From: an uncultured Pseudorhodoferax sp.
Lineage (GTDB): Bacteria; Pseudomonadota; Gammaproteobacteria; Burkholderiales; Burkholderiaceae
DNA: 5,172 nucleotides
Assembly (NCBI GenBank): GCA_913776795.1
Contig: CAJYRH010000393.1
Coordinates: 1-5,172, forward strand
Direction of reading: 5' to 3'
Below, one piece after another: positions 1 to 5,172 of this stretch. Each line of letters begins with the position of its first letter. Positions within the stretch are counted from its first letter, which is position 1. The position numbers and the translations under genes were made by a program. The notes beneath the pieces were generated by a model. It was not told where the DNA came from, did no database searches, and saw only the letters and a program-made list of their open reading frames with translations.

Positions 1-201
1 TACGGCGGCGGCGGTGGCGGCTACGGTGGTGGCGGCGGCCGCAGCGGTGGCGGTGGGTACGGTGGCGGTAGTGGCCGTGAAGGTGGTTACGGCGGTGGCG
101 GCCGCAGCGGCGGCGGTGGTGGCGATGGCGGTTTCCGCAGCCCCTACGGCTCCGGCCCGCGCGGCGGCGGCGGTGGCCGCGGCGGCAACAACAACTACTG
201 A
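1..201 (+). CDS. Glycine-rich RNA-binding protein, C-terminal tail (5' truncated)
   Basis: Frame 1 is open from the first base to a TGA at 199-201, giving 66 residues of a protein whose start lies upstream of the window. The tail is mostly glycine, with interspersed Tyr, Arg, Ser and Asn: blocks of 3-6 glycines separated by Y, RS or R, then a less repetitive stretch (FRSPYGSGPR, residues 45-54) and a terminal GGNNNY. This RGG/YGG-type low-complexity tail is typical of small single-RRM proteins (RNP-1 family) common in Burkholderiales and cyanobacteria, which bind RNA and are often cold- or stress-linked. The RRM itself is not visible, so the family call rests only on the tail. A different glycine-rich protein is possible, but the soluble, Arg/Tyr-spaced composition and the absence of hydrophobic segments favour the RNA-binding type. 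A terminator follows 22 bases after the stop. Confidence 0.75.
   Translation, partial: YGGGGGGYGGGGGRSGGGGYGGGSGREGGYGGGGRSGGGGGDGGFRSPYGSGPRGGGGGRGGNNNY
22..123 (+). repeat. Imperfect Tyr-Gly-Arg-Ser-Gly coding repeats
   Basis: Two related units lie in the tail. One encodes YGGGGGRSGGGG (bases 22-57, visible residues 8-19) and the other YGGGGRSGGGGG (bases 88-123, residues 30-41). They are separated by a short YGGGSGREGG-like spacer that is itself a variant. The DNA is built from GGC/GGT codons with near-identical stretches around the RS codons (ggccgcagcgg in both). Such tracts expand and contract by slippage, so tail length probably varies between strains. Confidence 0.7.
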
Positions 202-222
202 TCGCTGACAGGCGAATTGAAG

Positions 223-245
223 AAGGCTCCTGCGGGAGCCTTTTT
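223..245. terminator. Rho-independent terminator, probably bidirectional
   Basis: A perfect 8-bp inverted repeat, aaggctcc (223-230) and ggagcctt (235-242), encloses a 4-base loop (tgcg). On the + strand the stem runs into a T-run (241-245), a good intrinsic terminator for the glycine-rich protein gene ending at 201. On the - strand the hairpin is followed by a weaker T-rich stretch (ttcttcaatt), so it can also end the operon whose last stop codon is at 266-268. Its place between two convergent genes supports a shared role. Confidence 0.88.
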
Positions 246-265
246 GCTGGGCGTGCGCTGTTGGT

Positions 266-1048
266 TCAGCCGTCCGCGCCCTGGCGCGGCTTGCGCGCGC
301 GGCCGACCAGCAGGCGGTCCAACCAGGCGTTGGGCAACGCGCGCATGAGCTTGGCAACCACGCCCATCTGCCATGGAATGACGCGGTAGCTCACACCGGC
401 CTGGATGGCGGCATGGGCCTTGTCGGCGAAGCGCTCGGCCGACATCAGAAAGGGCATGCCGTAGCGGTTGCGGCGCGTCAGCGGCGTGTCGATATAGCCT
501 GGCGCGATGGTCACCACCTTCACGCCGAACGGGCGAAGTTCGCCGCGCAGGCTTTCGCAGTAGGAAATCACACCCGCTTTGCTCGCGCAGTAGCCGCCAT
601 GCCCGGGCAGGCCGCGGATGCCGGCCACGCTGGCAATGCCCACGAGCGTGCCGCTCCGGCGCGCGCGCATGGGCTGGACGAACGGATGGAAGGTGGCGGC
701 CATGCCGACGTTGTTGACGGCCAGGATGCGCGCCAGCACCGCCAGGTCTTCGCGCTGGGCGGTGTCCACGCCGATGCTGATGCCGGCATTGGCGATCACC
801 ACGTCTGGCACGCCCTGGCGGTTCAGGCACTGACGGGCCGCTGCAATGATGCTGTCGGGCTCGGCCACGTCAGCGCCGTAGACCATGGCGCGCGCGGGAT
901 CCAGTCCCTCTGCGGAGCACCAGCGCTCGATCTCCTGCGTGCGCCGCGCCACCAGCGCAAGTGCATAGCCCGCCTGGTGGTAGCGCAGGGCGAGTGCCTG
1001 GCCGATGCCGCTGGACGCTCCTGTGATGAAAGCAAGCGGCGTGGTCAT
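266..1048 (-). CDS. Short-chain dehydrogenase/reductase (SDR), substrate unknown
   Basis: This 260-residue protein has the usual length of a classical SDR: a single Rossmann-fold NAD(P)(H)-dependent oxidoreductase domain. Visible motifs are the cofactor-binding TGASSGIG at residues 9-16, an Arg pair after strand 2 (R35-R36) that suggests NADP(H) preference, D60 in the GADV segment, NAG at 87-89, the catalytic Asn in the VNNVG segment (N112), catalytic S140, and YCASK with Y153 and K157. APGYIDTPL (182-190) is the usual post-catalytic PG motif. No signal peptide is seen, so it is probably cytosolic. The C-terminal part (about 225-250) is amphipathic and basic, as in SDRs that touch membranes. 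The ATG overlaps the lptC stop as ATGA (1045-1048) and has no clear Shine-Dalgarno sequence, so translation is probably coupled to lptC. It is the last gene of the operon. The substrate cannot be read from the sequence; a link to lipid or envelope metabolism is only inferred from the neighbours. Confidence 0.93.
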   Translation of the reverse strand: MTTPLAFITGASSGIGQALALRYHQAGYALALVARRTQEIERWCSAEGLDPARAMVYGADVAEPDSIIAAARQCLNRQGVPDVVIANAGISIGVDTAQREDLAVLARILAVNNVGMAATFHPFVQPMRARRSGTLVGIASVAGIRGLPGHGGYCASKAGVISYCESLRGELRPFGVKVVTIAPGYIDTPLTRRNRYGMPFLMSAERFADKAHAAIQAGVSYRVIPWQMGVVAKLMRALPNAWLDRLLVGRARKPRQGADG

Positions 1049-1671
1049 GGTCGGGGTGTGCGACCGCCCACGGAGCCGCGTACGCGGCCATCGAGTTGCA
1101 GCAGCCGGTCGAGGTTGTCGTAATCCAGGCGGTCGGCCGTGAAGCGGTCGCCGTTGCGCAGCAGTTCCACCGGCAGGTGGGAGCGCACGCGCTCCACGTT
1201 GGTGTAGGCATGGAGGAATTCACTGCGCAGCTCCAGTCGCGGCAACATGCGGCCATCGGCGCCCCTGACGGCCTCGCGGACCACCACGGCATCGCCGAAG
1301 AGCTGCACCTCCGAGCCGTCGGCATTGGACAAGGCACGCTTGGCGGTGGACACCGTCACATGGCCCTGTTCGTTCAGCGAGCGGATGTTGGCATTGGTGA
1401 TCTCCAGCGTGTCAGTGTCGGGGTAGTGCCAGGCCTGCTCGCCGCGGATATCGCTGCGCAAGCGGCCACTGCCGTCGAAGGTTTTGACCGAGAAATTCCG
1501 CATGAAGTAGTCGGGCTCATGGTTCACGGGCCGTACCACGGCTGGCTGCACCAGGGTGGGCGCATTGCGCACCAGCCAATAGGTGCCCAATGCCAGCAGG
1601 AACATGAGCGCCAGCGGCAGGTAGATCGACAGGCGCTCCCAACCATTGCGCAACAGGGCGATCGTCTTCAT
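1045..1671 (-). CDS. lptC: LPS export system inner-membrane protein LptC
   Basis: The 208-residue protein has a short cytoplasmic N-terminus, one hydrophobic helix at about 15-34 and a periplasmic domain, the bitopic layout of LptC (E. coli LptC is 191 aa). After the anchor comes PDYFMRNF (53-60), the D-Y/F motif that opens the LptC beta-jellyroll. It is followed by the family pattern of alternating beta strands: SDIRGEQAWHYPDTDTLEI (73-91), GHVTVSTAKRALSN (103-116) and EVQLFGDAVVVRE (121-133). LptC receives LPS from the LptB2FG transporter in the inner membrane and passes it to the periplasmic bridge protein LptA. The start ATG overlaps the kdsC stop (ATGA, 1668-1671). Only a poor AGG lies just before it, so coupling is likely. 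The order kdsD-kdsC-lptC strongly supports the call. The expected next genes lptA and lptB are not present downstream within the window. Confidence 0.95.
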   Translation of the reverse strand: MKTIALLRNGWERLSIYLPLALMFLLALGTYWLVRNAPTLVQPAVVRPVNHEPDYFMRNFSVKTFDGSGRLRSDIRGEQAWHYPDTDTLEITNANIRSLNEQGHVTVSTAKRALSNADGSEVQLFGDAVVVREAVRGADGRMLPRLELRSEFLHAYTNVERVRSHLPVELLRNGDRFTADRLDYDNLDRLLQLDGRVRGSVGGRTPRP

Positions 1672-2243
1672 GCCTGGTAGGCCGCCAGCAGTTCGGCGTA
1701 GCGGCCGCGCGCCATCAGCAGCAGGTCGCAGAACTCGCGCGCCGCGCCCTGGCCACCCGCCATGCGCGTGACGTAGTGCGCCGCTGCCAGCACCTCGGGA
1801 TGGGCGTGCGGCGGCGCGCCAGCCAGCGCGGCGCGGTTGAGCAAGGGCAGGTCGGGCCAGTCGTCGCCGATGGCGGCGGCAGCGCTCCAGTCCAGGCCCA
1901 GTTCGGCCAGGATGGCCTCGGCGGCCGGGCGCTTGTCCTCGGTGCCGAAGCGGGCATGCACAACGCCCAGCGCCTGGAGCCGCGTGCGCAAAGCGACAGC
2001 GTCGCGCCCGGTCACCACGGCCGGCGTGATGCCTGCGGCCTGCAGCAGCTTGATGCCCATCCCGTCCAGCGTGTGGAAGCGCTTGATGGTTTCGGCTGCG
2101 CCGCGTGCGTCGCCTGGCGTGAGCTCGGTGAAGTACAGGCTGCCGTCGGTCAGCACGCCGTCGACGTCGAAAAACACCACGCGCACATCCTGGCCGCGCA
2201 GCAGCAATTCGGGTGGATGGCTCAGCACGGGCGCGCGCGCCAT
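1668..2243 (-). CDS. kdsC: 3-deoxy-D-manno-octulosonate 8-phosphate phosphatase KdsC
   Basis: A 191-residue HAD-superfamily phosphatase of the compact, capless (C0) KdsC type. It hydrolyses Kdo-8-phosphate to Kdo and phosphate in the cytoplasm, before CMP-Kdo formation. HAD motif I is DVDGVLTDG (26-34) with nucleophile D26 and acid/base D28. Motif II is TGR (78-80), motif III is K104 in GTEDK, and motif IV is GDDWPDLPLL (126-135) with metal-binding D127/D128. FHTLDGMGIK (56-65) and the C-terminal GGQGAAREFCDLLL (163-176) are KdsC-type signatures; the latter closes over the neighbouring active site in the tetramer. The loop between motif I and FHTLDG is longer than in the E. coli enzyme as I recall it. 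The start overlaps the kdsD stop by one base (TGATG) and has a recognisable ribosome binding site inside the end of kdsD. Confidence 0.95.
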   Translation of the reverse strand: MARAPVLSHPPELLLRGQDVRVVFFDVDGVLTDGSLYFTELTPGDARGAAETIKRFHTLDGMGIKLLQAAGITPAVVTGRDAVALRTRLQALGVVHARFGTEDKRPAAEAILAELGLDWSAAAAIGDDWPDLPLLNRAALAGAPPHAHPEVLAAAHYVTRMAGGQGAAREFCDLLLMARGRYAELLAAYQA

Positions 2244-3241
2244 CAGATCACCTTCGCCCGCATGAGGTCGCCGATGTGCACGACGCCGACCAGCGTGCCG
2301 GCCGCATCGACCACCAGCACGGCGGTGATGCGGTGCTGTTCCATGAGCTCGACCGCCTCGACCGCCAGCGCATCGGCGCGGATGGTGCGCGGCCTGGCGT
2401 GCATGACATCGCCGGCGCGCACGGCGCGCAGGTCGCTGCCCTTCTCGACCAGGCGGCGCAGGTCGCCGTCGGTGAACACGCCCTGCACGCGCAGTGCGTC
2501 GTCCACGATGGCGGCCAGGCCGCCCTTGGCGCTCATCTCACGCATCATTTCGGCCAGCGGCGTGTCCGGCGTCACGGTGGGCATCTCTTCGCCACCGCGC
2601 ATCACGTCGGCGACATGGGTCAGCAGCCGCCGGCCCAGCGCACCGCCGGGGTGCGAGCGCGCGAAGTCTTCGGCCCTGAAGCCGCGCAGCTCCAGCAGCG
2701 CCACAGCCAGGGCATCGCCCATCACCAACTGCGCCGTACTGCTGGCGGTGGGGGCCAGGTTCAGTGGGCAGGCTTCCTTCTCGACGCTGCTGTCCAGCAC
2801 TTCGTCGGCGTGGCGCGCCAGCGTGGAATGCAGGCCACCCGTGATGGCCACCAGCGGCACTCCCTGGCGCTTGAGCACGGGCAGGATCAGATTGAGTTCG
2901 GCGCTTTCGCCGCTGTTGGAGATCGCGACGACGAGATCCTGGGGGGTGACCATGCCCAGGTCACCATGGCTGGCCTCAGCCGGGTGCACGAACAGCGCCG
3001 GCGTACCGGTGGACGCGAGCGTGGCCGCAATCTTGCGGCCCACATGGCCGCTCTTGCCCATGCCCATCACGACCACGCGGCCGCTCAGGTACAGGATGCG
3101 CTGCACGGCGCGCACGAAGCTTTCGCCCACGCGGGCCTTGAGCCCAAGCACGGCGGCGGCCTCGATGTCGAATGTGGTTTGCGCCAGGCCGATGACCTGT
3201 GCCGTGTCCAGCGGCTGGACGCGTTCGCGCGGTGGTGTCAT
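2243..3241 (-). CDS. kdsD: D-arabinose 5-phosphate isomerase KdsD (SIS + two CBS domains)
   Basis: This 332-residue protein is close to the length of E. coli KdsD (328 aa). It interconverts D-ribulose 5-phosphate and D-arabinose 5-phosphate, the first committed step towards Kdo. The sugar isomerase (SIS) domain spans about residues 40-180, with VVVMGMGKSGHVGRK (56-70), FVHPAEASHGDLGMVTP (84-100), ISNSGESAE (107-115) and KEACPLNLAPTASST (155-169). By alignment with E. coli KdsD from memory, the residues matching K59, E111, E152 and H193 are K63, E115, E156 and H197 (in SHPGGALGR), so all four are kept. Two CBS domains follow (about 205-265, containing GVFTDGDLRR, and 275-332, ending GVVHIGDLMRAKVI), the usual regulatory part. 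The paralogue GutQ has the same architecture, but the adjacent kdsC and lptC make KdsD the better name. It is the first gene of the operon. No Shine-Dalgarno sequence is evident before the ATG; a run of six G lies about 20 bases upstream, too far to serve. Confidence 0.96.
   Translation of the reverse strand: MTPPRERVQPLDTAQVIGLAQTTFDIEAAAVLGLKARVGESFVRAVQRILYLSGRVVVMGMGKSGHVGRKIAATLASTGTPALFVHPAEASHGDLGMVTPQDLVVAISNSGESAELNLILPVLKRQGVPLVAITGGLHSTLARHADEVLDSSVEKEACPLNLAPTASSTAQLVMGDALAVALLELRGFRAEDFARSHPGGALGRRLLTHVADVMRGGEEMPTVTPDTPLAEMMREMSAKGGLAAIVDDALRVQGVFTDGDLRRLVEKGSDLRAVRAGDVMHARPRTIRADALAVEAVELMEQHRITAVLVVDAAGTLVGVVHIGDLMRAKVI
2249..2254 (-). promoter_or_regulatory. Ribosome binding site of kdsC
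   Basis: On the - strand AAGGTG lies 5 bases before the kdsC ATG (2243-2241), inside the last codons of kdsD. It matches most of AAGGAG at a suitable distance and supports this start. It is the only good Shine-Dalgarno sequence among the operon's gene starts. Confidence 0.6.
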
Positions 3242-3314
3242 GGCGCGAATTCTATCGACCGCCCCCCTGCGTGGCCTCGCCGAATCCGGTGCTGGCCACT
3301 GTCAACACGCTAGC
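3242..3314. promoter_or_regulatory. Divergent intergenic region between kdsD and the antiporter gene
   Basis: These 73 bases must carry the promoters of both divergent transcription units unless the promoters lie inside genes. On the - strand a consensus TTGACA (complement of 3300-3305) points towards kdsD but has no convincing -10 at 16-18 bases. A TAGAAT (complement of 3249-3254) lies only 7 bases before the kdsD ATG. On the + strand TAGCAT (3311-3316) resembles a weak -10 and overlaps the first possible antiporter ATG. A 6-bp inverted repeat, gtggcc (3271-3276) and ggccac (3294-3299), is separated by 17 bases. No single promoter can be assigned with confidence. Confidence 0.45.
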
Positions 3315-5172
3315 ATGCGCGCACCCATGTCCTCGCTCGAACTCACGCTGGTCTACCTGTTGGCTGCAGTGCTGGGCGTGGTGCTGTTCCGCTCGCTCAA
3401 GCTGCCGCCCATGCTGGGCTATCTCACGGTGGGCGTGCTGATCGGCCCCAATGCCCTGGCCTTGGCGCAGAACTCCGAAAGCGTCAAGCACCTGGGCGAG
3501 TTCGGCGTGGTGTTCCTGATGTTCGTGATCGGGCTGGAGTTCAACCTGCCCAAGCTGCGCGCCATGCGCCGGCACGTGTTCGGGCTGGGGCTGTGGCAGG
3601 TCGTGCTGACGATCCTCGTGGGTACGGGCGCATCCCTCGCGCTCGCTGCTGCGGCGCCGCGCTGGTGGGGCATGCCCTGGCAGACGGCGGTGGCACTGTC
3701 CGGTGCGCTGGCCATGAGCAGCACGGCCATCGTGGTCAAGCTCATGGCCGATCGCATCGAGCTCGAGTCCGAGCACGGCAAGCGCGTGATGGGGGTACTG
3801 CTGTTCCAGGATCTGGCCGTGGTGCCGCTGCTGGTGCTCATCCCCGCGCTGGGCGCGTCGGCCGAGCAAATGCTGTTCGCGCTGGGCCTGGCCATGGTCA
3901 AGGCGGTGCTGCTGATCACATTGCTGCTGACGGGCGGGCAGCGCGTGATGCGCTGGTGGCTCACGCTGGTGGCGCGGCGCAAGAGCGAAGACCTGTTCGT
4001 GCTGAACCTGCTGCTGATCACCCTGGGCCTGGCCTGGCTCACCGAGATGGCCGGGCTGTCGCTGGCACTGGGCGCCTTCATCGCCGGAATGCTGATCTCC
4101 GAGACAGAGTTCAAACACCAGGTGGAGACCGACATCCGGCCCTTCCACGATGTGCTGCTGGGCCTGTTCTTCATCACCATCGGCATGATGCTGGACTGGC
4201 GCATCGTGCTGGAGCGCTGGCCGCTGCTGCTCCTGCTGGTCACGCTGCCGGTGGTGTTCAAGCTGGCGCTGATCACAGCGCTGGCCAAGGGCCTGGGGGC
4301 CTCGGCCGGTGTGTCGCTGCGCACCGGCCTGTACCTCGCGCAGGCCGGCGAGTTCGGCTTCGTGCTGCTGACGCTGGCCAACAGCCGCGGCCTGGTTCCT
4401 GCCGAACTGCTCAACCCCATCCTGGCCAGCATGGTGCTGTCGATGCTGGCCACGCCCTTCATGGTCATGTACAGCAACGCCATCGTGACCCGCTTCGTCA
4501 GCAGCGACTGGCTGCAGCAGTCGCTGCAGATGACCAGCATCGCGCGCCGCTCCATCAATGCCAACAAGCACGTGATCATCTGCGGCTACGGCCGCTGTGG
4601 CCAGAACCTGGCGCGCATGCTGGAGCGCGAATCCATCCCCTACATGGCGCTGGACCTGGACCCGGACCGCGTGCGCCTGGCCGCTGCGGCCGGAGACTCG
4701 GTGGTGTTCGGCGATGCCGCGCGGCTGCAGGCGCTGATGGCCGCCGGCCTGGCGCGTGCCAGCGCCGTGGTGCTGACCTACCTGGACGTGCCTGGCGTCA
4801 TGAAGGTGCTGGCCCATGTGCGTGCGCATGCGCCGCAGGTGCCCGTGATCGTGCGCACGCAGGACGACCGCGACCTGGAGCGCCTGCAGCAGGCCGGTGC
4901 CACAGAGGTCGTGCCCGAGGCCATCGAAGGCTCGCTGATGCTGGCCAGCCATGCGCTGGCCCTGGTCGGCGTGCCCATGCGCCGCGTGCTGCGGCTGGTG
5001 CAGGACCAGCGCGATGCGCGCTACGACCTGCTGCGCGGCTATTTCCACGGCGCCGACGACGATGGCCAGGACGAGATCGACCACGAGCGCCTGGCCACGG
5101 TGTCGCTGACGCTGGCTTCGCGGGCGCTCGGCAAGCCGCTCGGGGACCTGGCGCTGCACGCGCTGGGCGCAC
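3315..5172 (+). CDS. CPA2-family monovalent cation:proton antiporter, Kef-type with RCK domain (3' truncated)
   Basis: The frame is open from 3315 to the window end without a stop (619 codons plus one base), so the C-terminus is missing. Residues about 8-390 form a polytopic membrane domain of the Na+/H+ exchanger (CPA2) type. Landmarks are LKLPPMLGYLTVGVLIGP (28-45), FLMFVIGLEFN (67-77), MSSTAIVVKLM (134-144), LLFQDLAVVPLL (162-173, with the conserved D166 in a transmembrane helix), LGAFIAGMLISETEF (252-266), LLGLFFITIGM (281-291) and AQAGEFGFVLL (342-352). A cytoplasmic RCK/TrkA-N domain starts near 418 with the nucleotide-binding GYGRCGQ (424-430). A segment from about 596 looks like the start of TrkA-C. 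Such proteins exchange K+ (or Na+) for H+ across the inner membrane. The start could be 3315 or the in-frame ATG at 3327; neither has a Shine-Dalgarno sequence. KefB/KefC/YbaL are the nearest named relatives; ion specificity and glutathione gating cannot be decided. Confidence 0.92.
   Translation, partial: MRAPMSSLELTLVYLLAAVLGVVLFRSLKLPPMLGYLTVGVLIGPNALALAQNSESVKHLGEFGVVFLMFVIGLEFNLPKLRAMRRHVFGLGLWQVVLTILVGTGASLALAAAAPRWWGMPWQTAVALSGALAMSSTAIVVKLMADRIELESEHGKRVMGVLLFQDLAVVPLLVLIPALGASAEQMLFALGLAMVKAVLLITLLLTGGQRVMRWWLTLVARRKSEDLFVLNLLLITLGLAWLTEMAGLSLALGAFIAGMLISETEFKHQVETDIRPFHDVLLGLFFITIGMMLDWRIVLERWPLLLLLVTLPVVFKLALITALAKGLGASAGVSLRTGLYLAQAGEFGFVLLTLANSRGLVPAELLNPILASMVLSMLATPFMVMYSNAIVTRFVSSDWLQQSLQMTSIARRSINANKHVIICGYGRCGQNLARMLERESIPYMALDLDPDRVRLAAAAGDSVVFGDAARLQALMAAGLARASAVVLTYLDVPGVMKVLAHVRAHAPQVPVIVRTQDDRDLERLQQAGATEVVPEAIEGSLMLASHALALVGVPMRRVLRLVQDQRDARYDLLRGYFHGADDDGQDEIDHERLATVSLTLASRALGKPLGDLALHALGA

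Noticed and set aside
1..123. Possible CRISPR or tandem non-coding repeat array in the GGC/GGT-rich start of the window
   Set aside because: The repeats are codon-phased, imperfect and without spacers, and are explained by a glycine-rich protein tail.
14..208. + strand frame beginning ATGGCGGC.. inside the glycine-rich tail
   Set aside because: It is an Ala/Val-rich frameshift reading of the glycine codons. Frame 1 gives the recognisable Gly/Tyr/Arg tail ending just before a terminator.
195..1123. Other long frames overlapping the SDR gene on both strands
   Set aside because: They have no motifs. The 266-1048 frame holds the complete SDR signature set.
3300..3305. Consensus TTGACA on the - strand as a sigma-70 promoter for kdsD
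   Set aside because: No acceptable -10 hexamer lies 15-19 bases downstream (the sequence there is GC-rich, around CGGCGA), so it was not called as a promoter on its own.
2213..3313. Open frame of 366 codons on the + strand over kdsD
   Set aside because: The His/Gln/Arg/Ala-rich translation lacks any domain, while the opposite strand encodes a full KdsD with all catalytic residues.
3419..4579. Second long - strand frame (386 codons) in the antiporter region
   Set aside because: It is Ser/Thr/Arg-rich low-complexity translation without motifs, and is a shadow of the antiporter coding frame.
3252..5159. Open reading frame of 635 codons on the - strand, antisense to the antiporter gene
   Set aside because: The translation is rich in Gln, His, Arg and Ala with no recognisable domain. 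It mirrors the codon bias of the + strand antiporter, whose frame shows clear membrane and RCK motifs. Long antisense frames are common in GC-rich genes.

Overview
The window is GC-rich with strong third-position G/C bias. Its gene content (a glycine-rich RRM-type RNA-binding protein, an arabinose-5-phosphate isomerase, a KDO-8-phosphate phosphatase, LptC and a Kef-type antiporter) points to a Gram-negative betaproteobacterium of the Burkholderiales, most likely Comamonadaceae (Acidovorax/Delftia/Comamonas type). The family placement is an inference from protein style and gene order, not from a search.

Layout: (1) Bases 1-201 (+) are the glycine-rich C-terminal tail of a truncated RNA-binding protein gene. 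(2) A perfect 8-bp stem with a T-run at 223-245 lies between this gene and the convergent operon and probably terminates transcription from both sides. (3) Bases 266-3241 (-) form a tightly packed four-gene operon. In transcription order it is kdsD (3241-2243), kdsC (2243-1668), lptC (1671-1045) and a short-chain dehydrogenase/reductase (1048-266). All junctions are overlapping stop/start codons: TGATG, ATGA, ATGA. (4) Bases 3242-3314 are a short divergent intergenic region that must hold the operon promoter and the antiporter promoter. (5) From 3315 to the end of the window (+) runs a CPA2-family monovalent cation:proton antiporter with a C-terminal RCK (TrkA-N) domain, cut off by the window edge at the start of a likely TrkA-C domain.

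Functionally the operon joins early Kdo synthesis (KdsD makes arabinose-5-P, KdsC dephosphorylates Kdo-8-P) to LPS transport (LptC, inner-membrane-anchored bridge of the Lpt machine). In the well-known gamma- and many betaproteobacterial arrangements lptC is followed by lptA and lptB. Here that place is taken by a translationally coupled SDR of unknown substrate, and the operon then ends. The divergent antiporter next to kdsD fits the known association of kdsD-family genes with ion-exchanger genes.

No mobile element, CRISPR array, RNA gene or phage signal was seen. I regard this as an ordinary core-genome region. The points most worth checking are the SDR in the lptA position, the two divergent starts that lack Shine-Dalgarno sequences, and small family-level deviations in KdsC and the antiporter.
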